From contig CM046330.1 of NCBI GenBank assembly GCA_025403435.1, forward strand, positions 29,656,381 through 29,720,380: 64,000 nucleotides of DNA, written 5' to 3'. The translations under genes and the position numbers were made by a program. Source of the DNA: Artocarpus heterophyllus. Lineage: Eukaryota; Streptophyta; Magnoliopsida; Rosales; Moraceae. How positions within the stretch are numbered: position 1 is the first letter of the stretch; every line of letters starts with the position of its first letter. The notes beneath the pieces were generated by a model. The model searched no databases. It had not been told where the DNA came from and worked only from the letters and a program-made list of their open reading frames with translations. Below, piece by piece: positions 43,644-54,267 of the stretch.

Positions 43644-44941
43644 ATTGAGTTGACACCAAGGATAGCCCTAATTTTGAAGGCACCGTACCGTATGGCTCCG
43701 GAGAACTCAAAGAGCTTCAGGTGCAATTACAAGAATTGTTGGACAAAGGGTTTATTTGGCCTAGTCATTCCCCATGGGGAGCGCCTGTTCTATTCGTCAA
43801 AAAGAAAGATGGAACGTTACGAATGTGTATCGATTACCGATAATTGAACAAAGTCACGATTAAAAACAAGTATCCCCTTCCAAGGTTCGACGACCTATTT
43901 GATCAATTGAAAGGAGCGTCTATATTTTCAAAAATTGACCTGCACTTTAGATATCATCAACTTCGAGTTAAAGAAGAGGACGTGCCAAAGACATCGTTTC
44001 GAACATGTTATGGACATTACGAATTCTGTGTTATGCCATATGGACTGACCAATGCCCCCGTAGCATTTATGGATCTTATGAACTGGATTTTCAAGGATTA
44101 TGTCAATAAATTCTTTATCATTTTCATCGATGATATCCTCATCTATTCAAGAACGCCAGAGGAACATGAGAAACACTTGAGAATTGCACTATAGTTGTTG
44201 AGAAAACATCAGTTGTATGCCAAGTTCTCAAAATGTGAATTTTGGTTGGAAAAAGTTCATTTCCTAGGACATATTGTGTCACGAGATGGAGTATTTGTTG
44301 ATCCTTCCAAAGTAGAAGCAATAAATAAGTGGCCTACGTTGAAGAGCGTTACCGAAATTAGGAGTTTCCTCAGTCTAGAGGGCTATTATCGACATTTTGT
44401 GAAAGGGTTTTTTAGACTCGTAGCACCACTCATGACTATTACATGAAAAGCAGCAAAGTACGAATGGACCAAGAAGTGTGAAGAAAGCTTCCAAGAGTTA
44501 AAAAGACGACTCACGAGTGCCCCGGTACTGACCATATCAGATCCGAACGTAGGAAACTTCATGATTTAAAGTGATGCGTCAAAAATAGGCTTGGGAGCCG
44601 TGCTCATGCAAAACAGAAAGCTGATTGCGCATGCATCTCGACAGCTAAAGGATCATGAAAGGAACTACCCAACGTAGGACTTGGAATTAGCAGCGGTTGT
44701 ATTTGCACTAAAGATTTGGCGTCACTATTTGTATGGAGCTAAATGCCAGATTTATACGGACCACCAGAGTCTGAAGTATATTTTGACCCAGAAAGAGATT
44801 AATATGAGACAGTGAAGATGCCTTGAGCTAGTTAAGGATTACGACTGTGAAATTTTATATCACCCTAGAAAGGCTAATCGAGTAGCGGACGCACTTAGTC
44901 GTAGAACAATGTCCTCGCTTGCAATGGTGCAACTGGTACCA
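43644..44941 (+). pseudogene. pol: Gypsy-2 reverse transcriptase-RNase H (broken, cut by Gypsy-3)
   Basis: The RT entry ([10 protein letters not shown]) is frame-broken. From 43844 the palm is open: [21 protein letters not shown], then [17 protein letters not shown] and [21 protein letters not shown], with the FIDD catalytic box intact. A stop follows, then [20 protein letters not shown] and more stops. RNase H is seen at 44560-44900: [48 protein letters not shown]. The end ([19 protein letters not shown]) runs straight into the Gypsy-3 insertion. The frame resumes at 54268. Confidence 0.9.
44937..44941. repeat. Target-site duplication TACCA, left copy (Gypsy-3)
   Basis: Identical to 54263-54267, flanking the LTR ends of Gypsy-3 exactly. 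Confidence 0.95.
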
Positions 44942-45211
44942 TGTAACGCCCCAAAATTTATTTAATGTTAATGTAATATAAATCATGAATTAGTGTGCCA
45001 TAATTAATGTTTCAACATTAATTTGATTATTTGGTTGGATTTTGAGTTTTTGGTTGTTTTGTTAATTGGATGAATTCAAATGATTTCTCATTGTTTTAAA
45101 ATAATGTTTTGAGTTTTAAAACACAACAATTTGTAAAATGTTACAAATATTCCATTTTACAAAACCGTGGGCAGCACATGGTTTTCGCACAGTAAAACCG
45201 CCCACCGTTTC

Positions 45212-45310
45212 CCTCTATTTATTCTCTCTCTTCCTCCTCTCTCCTCACACTCTCAGGACTCTCTCTCTCTCTTTCTCTCCTTCACCCATGACACTCCCCT
45301 CTCTCTCAAA
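45212..45310 (+). promoter_or_regulatory. Probable core promoter of the Gypsy-3 LTR
   Basis: A TATA-like CTATTTATT (about 45214-45222) is followed by a long CT tract (TCTCTCTCTCTTTCTCTCC), as in plant core promoters with pyrimidine patches. Copies occur in all four LTRs of the family (for example 52375-52470). Assignment is by composition only. Confidence 0.45.
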
Positions 45311-45791
45311 TTCACTCTCAAATTTTTGTATCAAATTCGAATCCAAGCTTCGGGTTAGCAAGGAGGAAGCTCGGGGACGTGATTTGGCAACCGAGAACGC
45401 GAATTGGAGCTTCGATTCGAGGTTAGTTTTGAAATTTCAAAACTTTTTCCAAAATTTTCAATTTTGTGTATTTTTGAAATCTAGGTTTGTTTAAGCTTAG
45501 AAAACCTTGGATTTGAGTTAAATGAACTTAGAACAACTAGAATCTAAGCTTAGATTGAAGAAAAATGGATTGGATTCAAGATTTTTCATTTTTCTCCCTA
45601 TTTTCTCAATTTTGTGTTTTTGAGATTTTTGAGTTAAAATGTTGTTTAAATGAGTCCAAATGTGTTCTAATATGTTTTTCTATCAACTATGATTGTTTTC
45701 CATGCCTGGGATTTGAGAAAAATAGGTTAGGATCAAGATTTGTGTTTTGGGGAAATCGAAAACCCGTGGCTGGATTTCTGGGTTTTCCCAG

Positions 45792-45946
45792 TTCGGCAGG
45801 CCGGACCACGTGTTCGGCAGGCCGGATCAAGGGATCGACCGGCCGGTGTTCATCTCTTCGGCAGGCCGAACTTGCGAATGTTCGGCCGACCGAACCTGGC
45901 TTCCGGTACAGTTCGGCTGGCCGAAGTAGGGAGTCCGACAGGCTGA
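45792..45946. repeat. GC-rich near-palindrome array (Gypsy-3 5' LTR)
   Basis: Units start at 45792, 45813, 45834, 45857, 45881, 45912 and 45934, so the spacing is mostly 21-24 bp. Examples are TTCGGCAGGCCGGA, TTCGGCAGGCCGAA, TTCGGCCGACCGAA and TTCGGCTGGCCGAA. It lies downstream of the probable promoter, so it would be transcribed. Confidence 0.92.
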
Positions 45947-47093
45947 TCGAGGCATGGAAAATTTTGTGATTTTTCACCCGTTTTCACTGTTTTGGACCCC
46001 GATTTAAATTCCAACCTTATAGAATGATTTAAAGATACAAATGGCACACTAGGACATCATGAAATGATTTAGTAACATAGAATGTCTCAAACTAGATAAT
46101 GATCGACTTAGTTTGTATCTATGATCGTTCATGGTTTCGCGGAGCTAACGTATAGCGGACCGGAATTACGGTGTGGGACACCAACATGAGTATTGAGGTA
46201 GGACTTCTACCCTATTCCTTGGCAGCCTAGTTTCAAAATGATTTGGCTTTGAAAAGGATTTCTATTAAAATGTTTTCAACGGTTGTTTGAAAATGGATTT
46301 ATCGGTTATATTTTAATATACCGTGAACTGAAATGAATTTCATAATGAATGTAAATGACAACACTCGGTAATTGGGTTTTGAATGATGATGATAATAAAC
46401 ATATAGGCATGATGCCATATCAGAGATAGGGTCATGTAGCGATCGACCTTGGGGGCAGGTCCCGAAACCCAGCTGGGCCACTACGGTGGTGATATTATTA
46501 TGGTTTGCCTAGGAAAGGGAAAATGATATTATTGGTTATATGGGTAAGCTGTTCTGGGTAAGAACGGTTTTACTCAAATTTATTCATTTATTTATTTATT
46601 TATTCATTTAAGGTTTCTTTTAAATGACTCCTGAATAATGACCTGTTTCTTTAAATTAAATTATTTTATAAAACATAGTCCTACTGAGCCTTTCTTTCAC
46701 GTTTTATTTTTTTTAAATTTTTTCCCTCTAGGTGGTTTTCCATTTAGGTTTGGAGAGGATTCTTTGGACAAGACACAAGAGCAATAGAGGGGCTAGTAAA
46801 CTTATTTGTATTATTTAAATCAAGACATAAAAGACTTTAACATTATTTGTACTTGGACTGTGATTGTATTTATGATATTGTCAGTACCATTTATGTGCAC
46901 AAGTTGTGGGTTTGTGGAACCCATACTCGCTATGTTTAATCTTTAATATTCATTTTTCATGTAATGGGTTTCTTTAAACTTTCATATTTTATATTTAATT
47001 CAACCCCTTAAACTCTGGATTTTAATTAAATTCTCTTTTAATTAATTTAAATAATCTGCCACGTCACCTCCCGTACTCCGGGGCTTGACAGAA

Positions 47094-47105
47094 TGATATC
47101 AGAGC
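47094..47105 (+). other. Primer binding site of Gypsy-3
   Basis: TGATATCAGAGC, one G-to-A change from TGGTATCAGAGC, three bases beyond the LTR. Confidence 0.88.
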
Positions 47106-47195
47106 TCAAGGTTATGAACCTTGGGAATTATGCACACATAGGTTGGACAATGAAATACCTCTGACAGTCCAAAATTTGTTTTCAGAAGTGAGAGA

Positions 47196-48250
47196 ATGGC
47201 ACCTAGACGTCGTTCGACAGCTGACGCCAAGTTCAAAAATGATGAGGGCATGATGAGGTCTATGTTTGTGGCTTTCTGACAGATGGCAGCCAGGGCTAGA
47301 CCTGGAGATTCTGATGTTGGTAGTCGGCATGCGTACTTTAAGGAATTCCAACGTGTGTCAGTTCTGACTTTTGATGGTAATGGGGATCCGTAGTTAGCAG
47401 AGTATTGGTTGGATTTGATCTTGAAGCACTTGGATACCCTTGGTGTGCCTGAGGAGTATCGTGTGGAGTTTGTTGCGTATAAGCTCGAGGGCGGTGCTAA
47501 CACTTGGTGGAAATAGGCTAAGCGTCTGGAGCGCGGTGGTGATATCAGTTGGGACAGGTTCGAGGAGTTGTTCTATGATCGATATTTTCCACAGGGGTAT
47601 AGAGATCAGAAGGCAACTGAGTTCTATAGATTGCAGCAGGGTGATCTGTCAGTCCGGGAATATGAGTCAAGGTTTAATGAGTTGGCCAGGTTTGCTCCAT
47701 CAGCGGTGGCATCGGAGCGTGAAAAGTGTATTAAGTTTCATGAAGGGCTCAAGGCTCCTATTCGGCGGCAGTTGGTTGCTCTACGGCTTAGGAGTTTCGG
47801 AGAGCTTGTGTCGTCGGCGATATCCGTGGAGAATGATTATGTGCAGTATTGTGAGGACCGAGCCAAGGCTTCAGGAGGACTGCAGAGGAGTGGTAGGAAG
47901 AGCACCAGTAGTCATCCGGCTTCGGGGAAGGGCAAGCAAGGTGGCACAAACAGTGGTAGCAACAATTCGTCTGGCAGCAGGTGCAGCAATCCCTACAGCT
48001 TCCATTGTCATTTCTGTCAGCAGCCCGGACACATCAAGAGGAATTGCGCGATCAGGAGTGCCCGTCTTGGATCTCAGACAGGGGAGGATGCTAGTCGTTA
48101 GTCTCAGCCTCAGACCCTACCTCCGCCTCAGCAATACCCGCAGTTGCAGTATCCCAGTTCTCTCCTCAGCAGTTCTCATATCTAGCACGGGGGCAGCAGC
48201 CGCAGCATTTCCAGCACAGCATCCCTCAGTATCAAGCGCCGAGTACAGGT
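47196..48250 (+). pseudogene. gag: Gypsy-3 Gag (stops and C-terminal frameshift)
   Basis: Start ATG 47196 (MAPRRRSTADAKFK). Three in-frame stops precede the long open block 47568-48101: TGA at 47277, TAG at 47391 and TAG at 47514. The two TAGs sit where Gln (CAG) is expected. The open block has the capsid core (FYDRYFPQGYRDQKATEFYRLQ, then YESRFNELARFAP) and a zinc knuckle CHFCQQPGHIKRNC near residue 270. The Gln/Pro-rich tail changes frame after 48101. Gag would assemble particles. Apart from the stops, the motifs are well preserved. Confidence 0.92.
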
Positions 48251-48253
48251 AGT

Positions 48254-49123
48254 GTGCAGTCGTCTCCATCCCAGCAACATCGGCAGCATAATCTAGGACC
48301 CAGCAATGTTGGTAGAGGAAAAGGAAAGGCTCTAGTGCAGGTTCATGCTATGGCATCTGGAGGTTCAGATTCTCATGTTGGTAACGCGGTCGTCGATGGT
48401 ACGATCTTGGTTTCTAGATCTTTAGCTCGTGTTTTATTTGATACCGGTGCCTCTCATTCTCTCATTTCGAGTTCTTTTGTACATGCCTTAGGATTAGAGA
48501 TAGAAGAGTTTAATGAACCCCTAGTCATAACTTCTCCCTTGGGGCAGGTGTGTGTAAATTGTATGTGTAAATCTTGTAAAATAAAGATTGGGGATGAGAT
48601 TTTGAAAAGTGATTTGATTATACTCCCCATGAGCTCCTATGATGTAATTCTAGGGATGGACTGGTTGTCCAGGTATAATGTAGTTGTGGACTACCAACTT
48701 AGGAAAGTGACCCTAGTGTCTGATAGGGGGATGATGATCACTTACCAGGGTGGTGGTGATTGGTTAATGAGTGAGCGTCTCATGAAGTCATGTCTAGGAG
48801 GGCGAAGGAATCTAGGTTGTTGTGCTTTTCTTGCAAATCTAGATTGTGAGCCCTATGCTTTGAGAGGCAATGTAGCGATTCTAGTCGTTGATGAGTTCGA
48901 GGATGTCTTCCCCAACGAGTTGCCAGGATTACCACCGCATCAGGAAATTGAGTTTGGTATCGAGTTGTTTCTAGGGACAGCACTGATTTCTATGGCACCT
49001 TATCGGATGGCGTCGACAGAAATGAAAGAATTGAGGAGGCAACTTCAGGAGCTTGCTGATAAAGGGTATATTCGGAATAGCACGACGGGACTCTCAGGTT
49101 GTGTGTGGATTATTGGCAGCTGA
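48254..49123 (+). pseudogene. pol: Gypsy-3 protease and RT entry
   Basis: An open block with ARVLFDTGASHSLISSSFVH (DTG active site), YDVILGMDWLSRYNVVVDYQ, and the link VFPNELPGLPPHQEIEFGIEL into RT (TEMKELRRQLQELADKGYI). It ends because about 40 bases are missing after RNST compared with Gypsy-1 near 17800-17840: the [17 protein letters not shown] segment is absent and the frame shifts. The protease itself looks intact. Confidence 0.92.
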
Positions 49124-50273
49124 ATCATGTTACAGTGAAGAATAAGTATCCCTTGCCTAGGATTGATGAGTTTTTTATTAGTTGGGAGGTTCGTGGTACT
49201 TCTCAAAGATTGATTTACGGTCGGGTTATCATTAGCTCAGGATTAAGGAAGAGGATATTCCCAAGACAGCTTTTAGGACTCGGTATGGGCACTTTGAGTT
49301 TTTGGTTATGTCGTTTGGGTTGACGAATGCTCTGGCAGCTTTTATGGATTTGATGAACAAGATATTTAGGCCGTTTTTGGATCATTTTGTGATCGTGTTC
49401 ATCGATGATATTCTTGTGTATTCTAAGACTTGGGAGGAGCATGAGCAGCATCTTCGGATCGTGCTTCAGACTCTGCGGGAGCACCAGTTGTATGCTAAGA
49501 GGGAAAAGTGCGAGTTTTGGTTGACTGAGGTCAAGTTTCTGGGTCATGTCATCTCGGAGCATGGTATTTTTATGGATCCATCCAAGATTGAAGCTATATT
49601 GGAGTGGGAACGACCAAGGAATGTAGCGGAGATTCGTAGCTTCTTAGGTCTTGCTGGATATTACAGGAAATTTGTAAAGGATTTTTCGAAGATTGCAGCT
49701 CCGTTGACGAGATTGATCAAGAAAAATGTCAGGTTTGAGTGGAATGAAGATTGTGAGCTTGCTTTTCAGGAATTGAAAAACCGATTGACTTCAACTCCAG
49801 TATTAGTTATTCCTAACAGTGACGAGCAGTATGAGGTTTATGCGGATGCTTCAGGGCGCGATCTTTGATGCGTGTTGATGCAGCATGGACGTGTGGTTGC
49901 GTACGAATTGAGACAACTACGACCTCACGAGCGAAATTATCCTACTCATGATTTAGAGCTCGCAGCGGTGATTCACGCGCTGAAGATTTGGAGGTGTTAC
50001 TTGTATGGAGCGTCGTTTCAGGTCTACTCCGATCACAAGAGTTTGAGGTATTTGGTCACTCAAAGGGATCTTAATTTGAGGCAGTGTAGATGGATAGAGT
50101 ATGTTGAGGATTATGATTTTGCGTTGCAGTATCATCCCGAGAAAGCTAATGTGGTCGCGGATGCACTTAGTAGGAAGTCTTTAGGGATTCTCGCTTGTTT
50201 GGCTTTTGAGGACTGGAGCAGGGATGCGACAGTGAGCGAGTATCGGCTACGGTATCATGAAGATTGTGATTGA
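49090..50273 (+). pseudogene. pol: Gypsy-3 reverse transcriptase-RNase H (frameshifted)
   Basis: [22 protein letters not shown] is followed by a frameshift at about 49170, a second at about 49300, then an open palm ([38 protein letters not shown]) to 49868. The catalytic FIDD box is intact, unlike in Gypsy-1. A TGA at 49866-49868 interrupts the RNase H start (YADASGRDL). The open rest (49872-50273) has [36 protein letters not shown] and [16 protein letters not shown]. It ends at DCD-stop. Confidence 0.92.
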
Positions 50274-52054
50274 GTTTCGGTATATCATGTGGAAGCGACT
50301 CCAGCTCTTGTTCGGATGGTGAAGCAAAGTCAGTGGCAGGATCGGCATTTGCAGGGGATTTGGTTGTGGATTCAAAACGGGGAGCAGTTTGAAGAATGGA
50401 GCGTGCATGCAGATGGATCGTTGTACTTCTGGGAGCGCCTTGCAGTTTCAGCTATCGTTGAGGTGATGAAAGCCATTTTAGATGAAGCTCATAGGTCTCA
50501 GTTCGCTATTCATCCAGGGAGCACAAAGATGTATCGCGATTTGAAGAGGCAGTATTGGTGGAGAGGCATGAAGAAAGATGTTCGAGAGTACGTGGCCAAG
50601 TGTTTGACATGTCTTCAGGTGAAAGCCGAGCATCAGAAGCCTGCAGGTCAGCTTCAGCCGCTTCCTATTCCAGGGTGGAAATGGGAGCATGTGACGATGG
50701 ATTTCCTCACAGGTTTGCCGAGGATGGAGCAGCGGCATGATGCAGTTTGGATCGTGGTCGACAGGTTGAAAAAATCGACGCATTTCATTTCGTTTAGGTC
50801 GACGTGTTCGAGGAAGGTTCTTAGGGATTTGTATCTGCAGAATATTTTGAGGTTGCATGGAGTTCCATTGTCCATCACCTCTGATCGAGACACCAGGTTT
50901 AATGCTAAGTATTGGAGGAGTTTTCAGGAGGCTTTAGGTACGGATTTGAACTTCAATACGGTGTTTCATCCCAGACTGAAGGGCAGTCTGAGCGGGTTAT
51001 TCAGATTCTCGAGGATATGTTGCGTGCCTGTGCGTTGGACTTCGACGGGAATTGGAAGTAATGTTTGCATCTGGCAGAGTTCGCATACAACAATAGCTAT
51101 CAGGCGAGTATTGGTATGGCACCGTTTGAGGCATTGTATGGGCGACCGTGTCGGTCACCTGTGTGTTGGGTCGAGCCGAAAGATAGGGTTATTCTTAGGC
51201 CAGATGAGATCCGTGATAGCAACGAGAAAGTCACGGTGATTCGAGATCGGTTGAGGGCAGCTCAGAGTCGACAGAAGAGTTACATGGATAAGAGACGTAG
51301 ACCCTTAGAGTTTGCGGTTGGAGATTTCATTCTCTTGAGGGTATCGCCTCGTAAGGGAACTATGCGGTTCGGAGTGAGTGGGAAGCTCGCGCTGAGGTAT
51401 ATTGGGCTGTTCATGATCACTCAACGTGTTGGTGTGGTCGATTCCTGGCATGATCTTCCGCCCGAACTTTCTCATGTTCACGATGTGTTTCATGTGTCGA
51501 TGCTTAGGAAGTGTCCACCTGAGATCCGTGATAGCCTCGAGAAAGTCGCAGTGATTCGAGATCGGTTGAGGGCAGCTCAGAGTCGACAGAATAGTTACAT
51601 GGATAAGAGACGTAGACCCTTAGAGTTTGCGGTTGGAGATTTCGTTCTCTTGAGGGTATCGCCTCGTAAGGGAACTATGCGGTTCGGAGTGAGTGGGAAG
51701 CTCGCGCCGAGGTATATTGGGCTGTTCGTGATCACTCAACGTGTTGGTGTGGTCGATTCCTGGCTTGATCTTCCGCCCGAACTTTCTCATGTTCATGATG
51801 TGTTTCATGTGTCGATGCTTAGGAAGTGTCCACCTGAGTAGGGTAAGATAGTTTCGTTTCACGATGTGCAAGTTCAGGAGGATATGACATACGAAGAAGT
51901 GTCGGTTCAGATTATCGACCGCAAAGTGATTAGTTTGCGTCGTCGTGAGATACCGTTGGTAAAGGTCGTGTGGCAGCATCATGGGGTTGATGAAGCCACC
52001 TGGGAACTAGAGTCGAGTATGCGGGAATTGTATCTGCATTTGTTTTGTTTCTGA
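50274..52054 (+). pseudogene. pol: Gypsy-3 integrase and chromodomain-like tail, with internal duplication
   Basis: H2C2 zinc domain and core are open at 50289-50960 (WWRGMKKDVREYVAKCLTC, VTMDFLTGLPRMEQRHDAVW, SDRDTRFNAKYWRS). A single-base loss near 50970 (FHPRLKGS instead of the HPQT..GQSE pattern) puts the catalytic Glu out of frame. Downstream, 51065-51841 is open and contains the GPY/F-type module twice (51206-51520 and 51521-51835). A TAG at 51839-51841 replaces the expected Gln. The tail 51842-52054 includes VKVVWQHHGVDEATWELESS, the chromodomain-like signature, and ends LYLHLFCF-stop. Confidence 0.92.
51206..51835 (+). repeat. Two tandem 315-bp copies inside Gypsy-3 integrase
   Basis: Copies 51206-51520 and 51521-51835 are about 97 percent identical by eye and keep the frame (105 codons each). 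Each begins GAGATCCGTGATAGC and ends AAGTGTCCACCT. GAG stands at the start of both copies and just after the second, so a 3-bp microhomology may have seeded the duplication. Confidence 0.95.
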
Positions 52055-52084
52055 AATGAGATGTAAATTTGGAGGGCAAAATTT

Positions 52085-52102
52085 CTTTTAGGGGTGGAGA
52101 GT
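52085..52102 (+). other. Polypurine tract of Gypsy-3
   Basis: CTTTTAGGGGTGGAGAGT, immediately before the 3' LTR. Confidence 0.88.
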
Positions 52103-54262
52103 TGTAACGCCCCGAAATTTATTTAATGTTAATGTAATATAAATGATGAATTAGTGTGCTATAATTAATGTTTCAACATTAATTTGATTATTTGGTTGGA
52201 TTTTGAGTTTTTGGTTGTTTTGTTAATTGGATGAATTCAAATGATTTCTCATTGTTTTAAAATAATGTTTTGAGTTTTAAACACAACAATTTGTAAAATG
52301 TTAAAAATATTTTGTTTTACAAAACCATGGGCGGCACATGGTTTTCGTACAGTAAAACCGCCCACCGTTTCCCTCTATTTATTCTCTCTCTTCCTCCTCT
52401 CTCCTCACACTCTCAGGACTCTCTCTCTCTCTTTCTCTCCTTCACCCGTGACACTCCCCTCTCTCTCAAATTCTCTCTCAAATTTTTGTATCAAATTCGA
52501 ATCCAAGCTTCGGGTTAGCAAGGAGGAAGCTCGGGGACGTGATTTGGCAACCGAGAATGCGGATTGGAGCTTTGATTCGAGGTTAGTTTTGAAATTTCAA
52601 AACTTTTTTCAAAATTTTCAATTTTGTGCATTTTTGAAATCTAGGTTTGTTTAAGCTTAGAAAACCTTGGATTTGAGTTAAATGAACTTAGAACAACTAG
52701 AATCTAAGCTTAGATTGAAGAAAAACGGATTGGATTCAAGATTTTTCATTTTTCTCCCTATTTTGTCAATTTTGGGTTTTTGAGATTTTTGAGTTTAAAT
52801 CTTGTTTAAATGAGTCCAAATGTGTTCTAATATGTTTTTCTATCAACTATGATTGTTTTCCATGCCTGGGATTTGAGAAAAATAGGTTAGAATCAAGATT
52901 TGTGTTTTGGGGAAATCGAAAACCCGTGACTGGATTTCTGGGTTTTCCCAGTTCGGTAGGCCGGACCACCTGTTTGGCAAGCCGGATCAAGGGATCGGCC
53001 GACCGGTGTTCATCTCTTCGGCAGGCCGAACTTTGGAAAGTTTGGCCGACCGAACCTGGCTTCCGACAGGCCGAACTATACAGTTCGGCCGGTCGAAGCA
53101 GGGAGTCCGGCAGGCCGACCGAGGCATGGAAAATTTTGTGATTTTTCACCCGTTTTCACTGTTTTGGACCCCGATTTAAATTCCAACCTTATAGAATGAT
53201 TTAAAGATACAAATGGCACACTAGGACATCATGAAATGATTTAGTAACATAGAATGTCTTGAACTAGATAATGATCGACTTAGTTTGTATCTAGGATCGT
53301 TCGTGGTTCCGCGGAGCTAACGTATAGCGGACCGAGATTACTGTGTGGGACACCGGCACGAGTATTGAGGTAGGACTTCTACCCTATTCCTTGGTAGCCT
53401 AGTTTCAGAATGATTTGGCTTTGAAAAGGATTTCTATTAAAATGTTTTCAACGGTTGTTTGAAAATGGATTTATCGGTTATATTTTAATATACCGTGAAC
53501 TGAAATGAATTTCATAATGAATGTAAATGACAACACTCGGTAATTGGGTTTTGAATGATGATGATAATAAACATATAGGCATGATGCCATATTAGAGATC
53601 GGGTCGTGTAGTGATCGACCTTGGGGGCAGGTCCCGAAACCCAGTTGGGCCACTACGGTGGTGATATTATTATGGTTTGCCTAGGAAAGGAAAATTGATA
53701 TTATTGGTTATACGGGTAAGCTGTTTTGGGTAAGAACGGTTTTACTCAAATTTATTCGTTTATTTATTTATTTATTCATTTAAGGTTTGTTTTAAATGAC
53801 TCCTGAATAATGATCTGTTTCTTTAAATTAAATTATTTTATAAAACATAGTCCTACTGAGCCTTTTGCTCACATTTTATTTGTTTTAAATTTTCGCCCGT
53901 TAGGTGGTTTTCCATTTAGGTTTGGAGAGGATTCTTCGGACAAGACACAGGAGCAATAGAGGGACTAGTAAACTTATTTGTATTATTTAAATGAAGGCAT
54001 GTAAAACTTTAACTTTATTTGTGCTTGGACTGTGATTTTATTCATGATATTGTCATTACCATGTGTGTGCACAAGTTGTGGGTTTGTGGAACCCATACTC
54101 ACTATGCTGAATCTTTAATATTCATTTTTCATGTAATGGCTTTCTTTAAACTTTCATATTTTATATTTAATTCAACCCCTTAAACTCTGGATTTTAATTA
54201 ACTTCTCTTTTAATTAATTTAAATAATCTGCCACGTCACCTCCCGTACTCTGGGGCGTGACA
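52103..54262 (+). repeat. 3' LTR of Gypsy-3
   Basis: The copy is 2160 bp, TGTAACGCCCC...TGGGGCGTGACA, about 2-4 percent different from the 5' LTR by eye. Confidence 0.95.
52951..53120. repeat. GC-rich near-palindrome array (Gypsy-3 3' LTR)
   Basis: Units TTCGGTAGGCCGGA, TTTGGCAAGCCGGA, ATCGGCCGACCGGT, TTCGGCAGGCCGAA, TTTGGCCGACCGAA, TTCCGACAGGCCGAA, TTCGGCCGGTCGAA and GTCCGGCAGGCCGA. It has one unit more than the 5' LTR array. Confidence 0.92.
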
Positions 54263-54267
54263 TACCA
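54263..54267. repeat. Target-site duplication TACCA, right copy (Gypsy-3)
   Basis: Identical to 44937-44941. Gypsy-2 pol resumes in frame directly after it. Confidence 0.95.

Larger units (their letters stand above)
44942..47090 (+). repeat. 5' LTR of Gypsy-3
   Basis: The copy is 2149 bp, TGTAACGCCCC...CGGGGCTTGACA. Its ends are inverted repeats of 10-11 bp. Array 45792-45946; promoter-like region near 45215. Confidence 0.95.
44942..54262 (+). mobile_element. Gypsy-3: Tekay/Del-like chromovirus nested in Gypsy-2
   Basis: 5' LTR 44942-47090, primer site 47094-47105, Gag 47196-about 48250, Pol 48254-52054, polypurine tract, 3' LTR 52103-54262. A perfect TACCA duplication flanks it. It interrupts the Gypsy-2 pol gene between RNase H and integrase. 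Same family as Gypsy-1. Several frameshifts and stops prevent translation, and the integrase carries a 315-bp tandem duplication. Confidence 0.96.

Noticed and set aside
45792..45946. CRISPR-like look of regularly spaced palindromic units
   Set aside because: The spacers are only 7-10 bp, the DNA is a plant retrotransposon LTR and units are degenerate.
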